The notes beneath the pieces were generated by a model that was not told the origin of the DNA, made no database searches, and saw only the letters and a list, made by a program, of their open reading frames with translations. A DNA stretch of 5,982 nucleotides from Actinomycetota bacterium (GTDB lineage: Bacteria > Actinomycetota > Actinomycetes > S36-B12 > CAIYMF01): the NCBI GenBank assembly GCA_009699025.1, contig WLOZ01000131.1, positions 1 through 5,982 of the forward strand, written 5' to 3'. Below, in pieces: positions 1-5,956 of this stretch. The translations under genes and the position numbers were made by a program. The first letter of the stretch is position 1; every line of letters begins with the position of its first letter.

Positions 1-599
1 TGCTCGACGGTCATCCGGTGGTCGAAGGGGGCCACGCGGCCGAGGCGGCCGTTGTACGGGTTGACCAGGCCCTCCTGGTGCAGGGTCACGGCGCCGCTCT
101 TGGCGTCGAAACTGGCGGCCACGAGATACCAGGTGTGGTGCAGGAGAGGCACGGTGCCCGCGATCTCGTCGGTGTCGGTGCCGTCGCCCACCCAGAAGGT
201 GAGCCGGCCGTGGGAGTCCAAGCCCAGCGCGTAGCCCGCGTTCTCATGCAGGGCGAAGCGGCCGAGAAGCACCTGACGGCCCTTGATTGGTGTGGTGGGG
301 TAAACGAAAGCAGCGATCGTCATCGATCCTGCGCCCGCGAGCAGACCGGTGGTGTCATCGACCACGACGGCGTTACCCGTGTCGACGAACTGCTTGCGCA
401 CGGCTTGCTCACCCGCGCAGTCAGCGGTGAGGACCTCCTCAACGAAACCGGGGCCGTCGGGGTGCTCGTCACCATGAATAAGGCGCGTGATCGCCACGGT
501 CGCCGTTGCGGTGTTGTCGGCACTCACCTTGAACTGCACGGTCTCACCCGGCGCGTAGCTCACGCGGTCGGTGTATCCGGTGACCGAAATCGTCGCCAT
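1..599 (-). CDS. dmfA2: N,N-dimethylformamidase large subunit, N-terminal part (cut by window edge)
   Basis: The frame is open from an ATG at 599-597 to the window edge and gives 199 residues; the C-terminal part is missing. The N-terminus (ISVTGYTDRVSYAPGETVQF) looks like a beta-sandwich strand pattern. The segment RLIHGD at residues 39-44, followed by GPGF at 49-52, matches the start of the large subunit of DMFase as I recall it from Paracoccus/Alcaligenes. Residues ~92-178 (MTIAAFVYPTTP, GYALGLDSHGRLTFWVGDG, HTWYLVAASFD) look like a concanavalin/LamG-type fold, also present in that subunit. DMFase hydrolyses dimethylformamide to dimethylamine and formate using an iron site in the large subunit; those Tyr/His/Glu ligands lie beyond the visible part. 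The start is four bases after the stop of the upstream permease-small-subunit gene with only a weak ribosome site (GAGAG, distant), so translational coupling is likely. There is no signal peptide, so the protein is probably cytoplasmic. The true substrate could be another formamide or amide. Confidence 0.82.
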   Translation of the reverse strand, partial: MATISVTGYTDRVSYAPGETVQFKVSADNTATATVAITRLIHGDEHPDGPGFVEEVLTADCAGEQAVRKQFVDTGNAVVVDDTTGLLAGAGSMTIAAFVYPTTPIKGRQVLLGRFALHENAGYALGLDSHGRLTFWVGDGTDTDEIAGTVPLLHHTWYLVAASFDAKSGAVTLHQEGLVNPYNGRLGRVAPFDHRMTVE

Positions 600-603
600 C
601 GCG

Positions 604-2127
604 TTAGCTCGCTCTCAGATCGTTGACTCTACGGAGAAACACGGCGTGATATGCCTCATCGAGCGTGGCGTACACCTTGTCGTCGACCATGCGCGGTGGA
701 ACTCCCGGAATTCCGGCAAGGGCCACCACGCGGTAGCGCGTGAAGGGCTCCTCGCAGTACACCGCGTACTTGTCCGGAATGGGCGCCTTGCGGAAGTAGT
801 TGAGCATGCGCTCGAGGTGGTCGGAGTGCTGCCCGAGCGGCTTGGCCGCATGCTCGTCGATGATCTCGGGAGTGATCCAGCCGCGCAGCCGGTCGCGAAG
901 GTTGCGCTCGAACACGCGACCCACGATCAGGCTCTTATCCGCGATTTCGGGTGCCTGCTGGGGAAGGAACTCGGCATACCGGCTGGTGATCGCCGCGCGG
1001 TGGAGGGCCTGACGACGCTGACGTATCTCACGGATCTGATCCTTGAGGCCAAACAGCCCGTTACGCGTGTAGAGCACTGAGGCCAGCGTGAGGACCCCGA
1101 CGAGCACGATGCGCCACGGGCCCCAGTCGATGAACCACTGGGTGATGAACACGACAACAACCGTGCCGACGACGGCACCCTCGGCCCGCCCGAGCCCGCC
1201 GATGACGATCATGGCGAGCATCAGCAAGAGCAGGTCCAGGCTGAAGATCTGCAGGGAGGTGCCTCCGACGGTCGCGGAGTAAAAGGCACCAATGAAGCCG
1301 AGGGCTCCGGAGGCGATCATGAACACCCACGTGCGCATGCGCTGGTAGTCGATACCGATCGCCGACGCGAAGGCTTCGTCCTCCTTGCTCGTGGCCGCGG
1401 TCTTGAGCAGGAGTCCGATGCGGCCGCCGTTGACGCGGCGGAAGACGGCGAGTGAGAGCAGAAGGACAATGAAGGTGGTGATGAACACCGCGGTCTGAGT
1501 GATTCGTGGGCTTCCCAGCGGGGGCACGATCTTGGCCACACCGAAGAGTGCGCCGTTGAACTTTCCGCCGAGCGCGTCGGACTGTGTGACGAAGTTCCGC
1601 ATGAATTCCGACAGCCCCAGCGTGAGCAACGCGTAGTAGAGGCCGTCGAGCCGCCGGGCGGGAATGCTGATGATGAAACCCATGAGCACTCCGAAGATGA
1701 GCCCAGCGATCAGCATGAGCGGCCACGGGATTTTGTACGTGAGGGACAGGTAGCCCGCTCCGTACGAGCCGACCCCGACCGTGGCGAGAGTCGCGAACGA
1801 CTGGAGTCCGGCCGTGCCGATGATGAGCGTCCACATCACGTTGATCGCCGCATAGATGCAGGCAATGCCGAAGAGCACCAGCAGGCGCTCGCTGCCATTG
1901 GCGATAGGGAGAAGCAGCAGCAGAGTGAGCCCAACAACCCAGAACAGCGGCTTCTTGTCGTCGAGAGACATCTCCCGGCGCAACGTCTTGGGGTTGTAGG
2001 AACCAGTGAGGTGCAGCAGGGGGCGCTTGGTGAGGGGGAAGCGGCGACGGCGCAGAGGTCGGTCTGGCTTAGTTGGCCACGCAGGTCGCCACGAGCGACG
2101 CCCGACGAGCTTGGGTGAGCTACTCAC
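604..2127 (-). CDS. livM: LivM-type ABC permease fused to a DMFase small-subunit (DmfA1-like) domain
   Basis: This is a 507-residue product; ordinary LivM proteins are usually about 300-360 residues and end near an RGLFGL-like motif. Residues ~60-360 are the permease: hydrophobic segments lie near 61-76, 81-98, 108-128, 134-155, 163-178, 209-229, 266-287, 293-312, 315-333 and 337-353. The cytoplasmic coupling loop before TWVFM (238-266, with AIGIDYQRMR) and the ending YTRNGLFGL (353-361) are typical of the family. Residues 362-400 are charged (DQIREIRQRRQ), as expected for a cytoplasmic side. Residues ~375-507 match the DMFase small subunit (see the separate entry). The GTG start at 2127 overlaps the livH stop by eight bases and has GGAAG six bases upstream. 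It adds an Arg-rich 52-residue stretch before Met53 (ATG at 1971), whose only ribosome-site-like bases (GGGAG) directly abut the codon. GTG is therefore preferred, with Met53 as the alternative. The gene is cotranscribed with the importer upstream and the amidase large subunit downstream. Confidence 0.85.
   Translation of the reverse strand: MSSSPKLVGRRSWRPAWPTKPDRPLRRRRFPLTKRPLLHLTGSYNPKTLRREMSLDDKKPLFWVVGLTLLLLLPIANGSERLLVLFGIACIYAAINVMWTLIIGTAGLQSFATLATVGVGSYGAGYLSLTYKIPWPLMLIAGLIFGVLMGFIISIPARRLDGLYYALLTLGLSEFMRNFVTQSDALGGKFNGALFGVAKIVPPLGSPRITQTAVFITTFIVLLLSLAVFRRVNGGRIGLLLKTAATSKEDEAFASAIGIDYQRMRTWVFMIASGALGFIGAFYSATVGGTSLQIFSLDLLLLMLAMIVIGGLGRAEGAVVGTVVVVFITQWFIDWGPWRIVLVGVLTLASVLYTRNGLFGLKDQIREIRQRRQALHRAAITSRYAEFLPQQAPEIADKSLIVGRVFERNLRDRLRGWITPEIIDEHAAKPLGQHSDHLERMLNYFRKAPIPDKYAVYCEEPFTRYRVVALAGIPGVPPRMVDDKVYATLDEAYHAVFLRRVNDLRAS
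607..1005 (-). other. dmfA1: DmfA1-like small-subunit domain at the C-terminus of the LivM fusion
   Basis: This is a domain within the 604-2127 gene, residues ~375-507 (about 133 residues, close to the ~15 kDa of a free DMFase small subunit). The recognisable blocks in order are PEIIDEHAAKPLG (420-432), LERMLNYFRKAP (438-449), YAVYCEE (454-460), TRYRVVAL (463-470) and AYHAVFLRRVNDLRAS (492-507). The EHAAxPxG, NYFR and HAVFLRR-x-x-D-x-RA patterns and their spacing fit the small subunit as I remember it, and its place directly before the large-subunit gene supports the reading. The N-terminal boundary is uncertain; the clear similarity begins around residue 410. No stop codon or strong ribosome site separates it from the permease. 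In-frame GTG codons at 924-922 and 915-913 could allow a free form, but only weak AAGAG or GTGGG sequences precede them. Confidence 0.78.
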
Positions 2128-3013
2128 GGACGTCTTCCAACAGGCCGCCGAGTCCGCGGGGGCGGAAGAGCAGGATGACCACGACGAGCCCGAATAGCAC
2201 GAAGGGGACGTAGGCCTGAGTGGTGTAGCGCGCAGTGAGGGCCTCAGCCAGGCCCATCAGGCCTGCTGCGACGACCGTGCCCGGGATGGAACCGAGGCCG
2301 CCTGCCAACGAGATGATGAGTCCCACTGTCAGCGGTTGAACTCCTGATGTAGGACTGACGAAAAAGACCTGGCCGAGCAGAACGGCCGACAGGCCGGTGA
2401 GCGCCCCCGAGATCGCGAGCACGCGCATACCGGTGGTACGAACCGACACTCCCACCACTGCTGCTCCGAGGGGGTTCATCATCATCGCCCGCATCTGCAG
2501 GCCCGAGCGGCTTGAGCGCATCCAGGCGATGACAGCCCCGAGCATGAGTGTGGCCACCACGATTGCGCCGAGCTGGCCGTAGGTGACTCCCGAACCGGCG
2601 ATCTCAACGCGGCCATCTCCAAAGATCGGTGGGATGGGCTTGCTCTGGGGGCCGAAGATGAGCAGCCACACCTGGGTGCCGATGAGGCTGATGGCCAGGG
2701 TGGCAATGAGCGCGCGAGTCTTGAAGTTTTCCCGGTCCTGAAGCGGCAGGAAGGTGATCGCTCCGACGACGAGCCCGGCCACTGCCCCCCCGAGCATGCC
2801 CGCTGCGACAGTTCCGATGGAGAGGATGCCGGTGGAGACGCCCGAGGCCTCGAGAACCTGCGAGGCGAGGTACGCCGAGTAGCCACCGGCGGTGAAGATG
2901 AAACCCTGCGCGAGGTTAAGCATGCCGATGCTCGCCCACGTGAGCGAGATTCCGATAGCGACGAGCCCGTAGACCGACGCCAGCACCAGGCTGCTGAAGA
3001 GGACGTCCAGCAT
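2120..3013 (-). CDS. livH: LivH-type ABC transporter permease
   Basis: This is a 297-residue integral membrane protein, a normal length for LivH (BPD_transp_2 family). It partners LivM to form the translocation channel. It opens with a hydrophobic helix (LFSSLVLASVYGLVAIGISL) and then the family-typical stretch IGMLNLAQGFIFTAGGYSAY. The coupling loop region GLQMRAMMMNPLGAAVVGVSV lies in the second half, and it ends with the characteristic PFVLFGLVVVILLFRPRGLGG. The start is decided by the ribosome site: AGGAGG at 3028-3023 sits nine bases before ATG at 3013 but directly abuts an alternative GTG at 3022, so ATG is chosen. The ATG shares one base with the livF stop (TAATG), and the stop overlaps the livM GTG start, so translation is coupled on both sides. 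Substrate specificity cannot be read from the permease; the neighbouring amidase suggests a small amide. Confidence 0.93.
   Translation of the reverse strand: MLDVLFSSLVLASVYGLVAIGISLTWASIGMLNLAQGFIFTAGGYSAYLASQVLEASGVSTGILSIGTVAAGMLGGAVAGLVVGAITFLPLQDRENFKTRALIATLAISLIGTQVWLLIFGPQSKPIPPIFGDGRVEIAGSGVTYGQLGAIVVATLMLGAVIAWMRSSRSGLQMRAMMMNPLGAAVVGVSVRTTGMRVLAISGALTGLSAVLLGQVFFVSPTSGVQPLTVGLIISLAGGLGSIPGTVVAAGLMGLAEALTARYTTQAYVPFVLFGLVVVILLFRPRGLGGLLEDVRE
2134..2138 (-). promoter_or_regulatory. Ribosome binding site of the livM-dmfA1 fusion, inside the end of livH
   Basis: GGAAG lies six bases before GTG at 2127. This supports the GTG start, and therefore the Arg-rich N-terminal extension, over ATG at 1971, where purines directly abut the start codon. 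Confidence 0.5.
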
Positions 3014-3750
3014 TAGCCCCACCCTCCTCTTCCCTCGGGCGCGGTGGGCACGTCGCCCAGTGCCTCGCCGACGTCGAGCTTGAGCTCGCCGGCATGCATG
3101 CCCAGCACCCGATCGACCTTCCCCTGAAGAAGTGGGAGGTTCTGCTCAGCGATAATCATGGCGCCCTCACCGAGGTCGATGGAGCACAGTGCCGTCACGA
3201 GACTCATTGAGATCTTCGGCGCGAGCCCCAGTGACGGCTCGTCGACGAGGTAGAGAGTGGACTCACTCATCAGGGCGCGGCCAACCGACACCATGCGCCG
3301 CTCACCACCCGACAGCGTTCCAGCGCTCTGGCCCAACAGCTTGGCCAAGGGCGGAAAAATGTCGAGGATGTACTCACGCCGACGGGAGCGGGCCCGCCAA
3401 GACGACTTCGTGTACGCGCCGGAGTCGAGGTTGTCGCGAACCGACAGCCCCGGGAAGATCGCGTCCCCCTGGGGGGCCAGCGCGATGCCCTGGCGCACGA
3501 TGCCCGGAGTGGTGCGCCCCATGCCGTGTGTACGGCGGCCGCCGATCTCGCGCCCCTCAAACAGGATGGAGCCGTCCTGCCAGCCGGTGAGCCCCACGAT
3601 CGTTGACAGCATCGTGGTCTTGCCGTGACCGTTGAGTCCAACAAGCCCAATGCGCTCACCGGGGGACACGTCAAGGTTGAGATCGTGGAGCACGCGCACC
3701 GGGCCGTAGCCAGCGCTAACCCCGCTGAGTCGGAGAATGCTGTCGGCCAT
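3013..3750 (-). CDS. livF: LivF-type ABC transporter ATP-binding protein
   Basis: This is a cytoplasmic ATPase of 245 residues that powers the importer together with LivG. Numbering from the alternative GTG, all nucleotide-binding motifs are visible and canonical: Walker A GLNGHGKTT (39-47), Q-loop LAPQGD (Q95), signature LSGGERR (147-153), Walker B LYLVDEPSLGL (167-177, catalytic Glu172) and the switch region IIAEQN (200-205). A Gln at the usual switch His position is normal for LivF. The C-terminus is slightly Gly/Pro-rich (EGRGGWG). The start is either ATG at 3750, which shares one base with the livG stop (TGATG), or GTG at 3753, which overlaps it by three. ATG is preferred because the GGTGA before it is better spaced. 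The other end shares one base with the livH start. Confidence 0.93.
   Translation of the reverse strand: MADSILRLSGVSAGYGPVRVLHDLNLDVSPGERIGLVGLNGHGKTTMLSTIVGLTGWQDGSILFEGREIGGRRTHGMGRTTPGIVRQGIALAPQGDAIFPGLSVRDNLDSGAYTKSSWRARSRRREYILDIFPPLAKLLGQSAGTLSGGERRMVSVGRALMSESTLYLVDEPSLGLAPKISMSLVTALCSIDLGEGAMIIAEQNLPLLQGKVDRVLGMHAGELKLDVGEALGDVPTAPEGRGGWG
3023..3028 (-). promoter_or_regulatory. Ribosome binding site of livH, inside the end of livF
   Basis: AGGAGG lies nine bases before ATG at 3013 and immediately beside GTG at 3022. The spacing decides the start in favour of ATG. The site lies in codons for the Gly/Arg-rich end of LivF. Confidence 0.65.
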
Positions 3751-4499
3751 CACGTCACCGCGTCGATCGGGGTGAGGTCGTCGGCTGAGATCGGCACGTC
3801 GAAGTAGGCCTGACGGACGCGCTCGTCCTTGAACACCGAGTCTGGGGGACCCTCCGCGATGATGGTGCCCACGTCGAGCACGAGCACGCGTCGCGCCACC
3901 ATCGCGAGCAGTTCGAGGCGGTGCTCGATGAGCAAGACGGCCACTCCGTACTCCTGAGAGAGGTTGCGCACGATGAGGTCGATCTCGTCAATCTCCGAGC
4001 CGGTGAGTCCGGAGGCAGGCTCGTCGAGCAGTACGATGCGGGGCTGACGAACCACGAGGCACGCCAGCATCAACTTGCGTCGCTCCAGGGTTTCTAACGA
4101 TCCGGTGGGTTGGTCCCACGATGAGCGAAGCCTGACGAACTCGGTTGCCCATTCGAGCTGCAGTCGTGAGGGCTCGGGCTTGAATGCCTTGCGCGCGGCC
4201 TTGAGCGTCTCGCCGACCGTGAGCGAGGCGGGGACGATCGGCCGCTGGAAGCTACGGGCCAGACCCTGCTCCACGCGCTCGCGCATGGTGAGGGACCGGA
4301 TGGAGCTGCCATTGAGTAGGACGTCGCCACCATGGCGCAGCTGCCTGCCCGACAGCACCTCGAAGAGGCTGGTCTTGCCGGCCCCATTGGGACCGGCAAG
4401 ACCAACAACCTCAGCCTGCTCGATGTCGAGCGATACTCCCTCAAGGATGGATCGCCCACCGAGCTCGAGCGTGATGTCGGAGCAGGACAGCAGAGCCAC
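3750..4499 (-). CDS. livG: LivG-type ABC transporter ATP-binding protein with degenerate signature motif
   Basis: This is a 249-residue cytoplasmic ATPase, the second nucleotide-binding subunit of the importer. Walker A is GPNGAGKTS (36-44), the Q-loop is SFQRP (Q85), Walker B is RIVLLDEPASGL (154-165, Glu160), and the switch is LLIEHRLE with His193. The C-terminal GTIIAEGPPDSVFKDERVRQAYF (211-233) is typical of LivG. The signature motif departs from the standard: where LivG proteins usually read L-(S/A)-(Y/F/G)-G-Q, this one reads SLETLERRK (134-142), so the conserved glycine is missing. I recall a minority of Liv-type ATPases with LTL-x-x-RKRLE in this place, so this is probably a subfamily trait rather than a defect. 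The start is GTG at 4499, nine bases after the stop of the binding-protein gene, with a weak AGG eight bases upstream. No better in-frame start exists upstream of the conserved LELGGRSILEGVSL. Confidence 0.9.
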   Translation of the reverse strand: MALLSCSDITLELGGRSILEGVSLDIEQAEVVGLAGPNGAGKTSLFEVLSGRQLRHGGDVLLNGSSIRSLTMRERVEQGLARSFQRPIVPASLTVGETLKAARKAFKPEPSRLQLEWATEFVRLRSSWDQPTGSLETLERRKLMLACLVVRQPRIVLLDEPASGLTGSEIDEIDLIVRNLSQEYGVAVLLIEHRLELLAMVARRVLVLDVGTIIAEGPPDSVFKDERVRQAYFDVPISADDLTPIDAVT

Positions 4500-4508
4500 A
4501 GATGCTGC

Positions 4509-5867
4509 CTAGCTCATCCAGGGCTGCGGGACGAACTCGGCCTCGGCATCGTCCGCCGGTGCGATAACCGTGTGGCGGCCATTCTGCACCTGGTAGAAGT
4601 AGTGCGTGACGCCGTCATTGATCGTGGCCGCGACGTCGGGGTAGATCGGAACTGCGCCGCTGGCGGCGGAGAAGTCCAGATGCCCCGTGACACCGTCGGT
4701 CGGGTTCTTCGCGATGAAATCGTTCACGGCCTTGAAGTCAGCCGGGTCGACGTTCGTCCACGCGTTGGCGAGCACCTTGACCATGTCGTAGCACCACGCC
4801 GGGTACACCATGCCCATGGTCTTGTCGTCCACGCCGAACTTCGACTGGTAGGTGGCGCGGAAGGCCTTGTCCTCGGCCGAGGTGTTGCCGGTGCCGATCA
4901 CGGTTCCCCAGATGAAGCCGTTGGCAGCCGGTCCGGCGATCTTCAGGTACTCGGGCTGCGACGGTCCGTACTGCAGGTAGACCAGTGAGTTCTTCACCGG
5001 GTTCTGAGCGAACTGCTGGGAGAACGACGCGAGCTCGGCGCCGATCCAGTGGTCAATCATGATCACGCCGGCGTCGGACGCCTGCAGCTTCTGGATGACC
5101 GGGGCCCAGTCCTTGGTGCCTGCCGTGATGTCGATGACCTCGCCCATCTCCCACTTGCCGTTAGACGCCTTGACCGCGTCGATCGTTGCCTGAGCGATGT
5201 TCTTGTTGTAGGCGGTGTCACCACGAACAATGTCGACCTTGTTGTTCTTGGGCTTCCACTTGCCGGTGTCGGAGAGGCTGGTCAGGGCCGTCACGAAACC
5301 TGTGCCGTAGTAGGTCTCAGCCGGGTCGACGAAGTAGTTGCCGTACTTCGCCGGGTCACCCTCACGGATCACCTGAGCGTCGATGTTGGTGTCACCGCTC
5401 ATGTAGGGAGCGCCGTAGGCAGCGGCCGCATCGAGCGCCGGCGGTGGGATGATCACGAAGGGTGACACAAACGCCTGCACTCCGTCACCGGCCAGCTTCT
5501 GGAAACCAGCCGTGATGCCCTCAGGGCTGAGAATGTCGATGTCGGTGACATCGAGGGCGAGCTGGCGACCGTTGACTCCGCCAGCGGCATTGATCTCGTC
5601 GCTGGCGAGAATGGCGCCGTTCCAGCAATCCTTGTGGTCGGCGATTCCGGCAGGGCCGGATTGGGCGATGGGCAGGCCGATGGTGATGGGATCGGTGTTC
5701 GCCGGCGCCGAAGACGAGGCTGGCGCGGACGATGCCGCGGTGGTCTCTGCCGCCGAGGGAGCGGCGGAGCTGGACGTGGTTGACGAGCTAGAGCCGCCAC
5801 AGGCCGCAAGCACGAGTGCGGTTGTGGTGAGGACTCCGGCCGTCGCAAGCAGGCGAGAGCTTTTCAT
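4509..5867 (-). CDS. ABC transporter substrate-binding lipoprotein (LivK/amide-binding type)
   Basis: This 452-residue secreted lipoprotein captures the ligand for the importer. Residues 1-22 form a signal peptide with lipobox LAAC, and Cys23 is the lipidated residue. Residues 24-59 are a Ser/Ala/Thr-rich linker, common in actinobacterial lipoproteins. The mature domain starts at ITIGLPIAQSGPAGIADHK (61-79) and includes the family-typical GAILASDEINAAGGVNGRQL (84-103), FVSPF (133-137) and APYMSGDTN (153-161). This is the Peripla_BP_6 type I fold used for branched-chain amino acids, urea and short amides. Two cysteines remain in the mature domain (Cys81 and Cys359) and could form a disulfide. 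The start ATG at 5867 has AGGAGG at 5877-5872, four bases upstream. It is the first gene of the unit. Its ligand is not readable; the downstream amidase subunits suggest DMF or a related amide, but amino acids or urea are not excluded. Confidence 0.92.
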   Translation of the reverse strand: MKSSRLLATAGVLTTTALVLAACGGSSSSTTSSSAAPSAAETTAASSAPASSSAPANTDPITIGLPIAQSGPAGIADHKDCWNGAILASDEINAAGGVNGRQLALDVTDIDILSPEGITAGFQKLAGDGVQAFVSPFVIIPPPALDAAAAYGAPYMSGDTNIDAQVIREGDPAKYGNYFVDPAETYYGTGFVTALTSLSDTGKWKPKNNKVDIVRGDTAYNKNIAQATIDAVKASNGKWEMGEVIDITAGTKDWAPVIQKLQASDAGVIMIDHWIGAELASFSQQFAQNPVKNSLVYLQYGPSQPEYLKIAGPAANGFIWGTVIGTGNTSAEDKAFRATYQSKFGVDDKTMGMVYPAWCYDMVKVLANAWTNVDPADFKAVNDFIAKNPTDGVTGHLDFSAASGAVPIYPDVAATINDGVTHYFYQVQNGRHTVIAPADDAEAEFVPQPWMS

Positions 5868-5871
5868 GGGG

Positions 5872-5877
5872 CCTCCT
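5872..5877 (-). promoter_or_regulatory. Ribosome binding site of the substrate-binding protein
   Basis: A full AGGAGG lies four bases before ATG at 5867. It is one of two full AGGAGG sites noted in the unit (the other precedes livH) and fits high synthesis of the binding protein relative to the membrane components. Confidence 0.75.
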
Positions 5878-5886
5878 GGTGAGTGC

Positions 5887-5900
5887 GGGCGAGACCGCCC
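5887..5900 (-). repeat. Short GC hairpin in the leader of the first gene
   Basis: GGGCG and CGCCC arms with a four-base loop could form a small stable hairpin in the mRNA just upstream of the ribosome site (5877-5872). No T-run follows, so it is not a terminator. It may affect translation or mRNA stability of the binding protein. Confidence 0.3.
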
Positions 5901-5903
5901 ACA

Positions 5904-5916
5904 GATTCACAGAATC
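5904..5916. repeat. Inverted repeat GATTC-ACA-GAATC, possible operator
   Basis: This is a perfect 13-base palindrome (five-base arms, three-base spacer) 37 bases upstream of the lipoprotein start codon. It is AT-richer than its surroundings. It could be a protein-binding site near the transcription start; no direct support beyond symmetry. Confidence 0.3.
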
Positions 5917-5938
5917 CGGCATTGGGCGACCCGCGACT

Positions 5939-5956
5939 ATCGGTAGGTCTGCCGAT
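5939..5956. repeat. Inverted repeat ATCGG-N8-CCGAT, possible operator
   Basis: Two perfect five-base arms are separated by eight bases, centred about 80 bases upstream of the first start codon. The size and position would suit a dimeric repressor such as a GntR- or TetR-type regulator, but no regulator gene is in view. Five-base arms also arise by chance in GC-rich DNA. Confidence 0.3.

Noticed and set aside
607..1045. The LivM extension as a fused ABC ATPase, as seen in many LivM-LivG fusions
   Set aside because: There is no Walker A, signature or Walker B motif in residues 362-507, and separate livG and livF genes are present. The motifs fit the DMFase small subunit instead.
900..1060. The fusion as a simple frameshift or lost stop from two separate genes
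   Set aside because: The frame is continuous and the linker keeps sensible charged codons; the alternative frames carry stops (for example after the out-of-frame ATG in this linker) and no small-subunit start. An assembly error cannot be fully excluded without reads.
18..1080. Long plus-strand open frames at 18-626 and 571-1080
   Set aside because: They lie antisense to the amidase large subunit and the small-subunit domain, whose minus-strand proteins show family motifs. The plus-strand products look like compositional shadows of GC-rich codons, with no recognisable domain.
2120..5867. Assignment as a urea transporter (urtABCDE)
   Set aside because: Gene order is binding protein, ATPases, then permeases, and no urease or urea carboxylase gene is visible. 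The amidase subunits point to an amide. Urea remains possible as a ligand but is not supported by the sequence.
5887..5900. The GC hairpin in the leader as a rho-independent terminator of an upstream gene
   Set aside because: The stem is only five base pairs and no T-run follows on either strand; it lies immediately before the ribosome site.
4332..5946. Plus-strand open frames over livG and the binding protein (4332-4988, 5049-5465, 5449-5946)
   Set aside because: They are antisense to well-supported genes, low in recognisable motifs and lack good ribosome sites.
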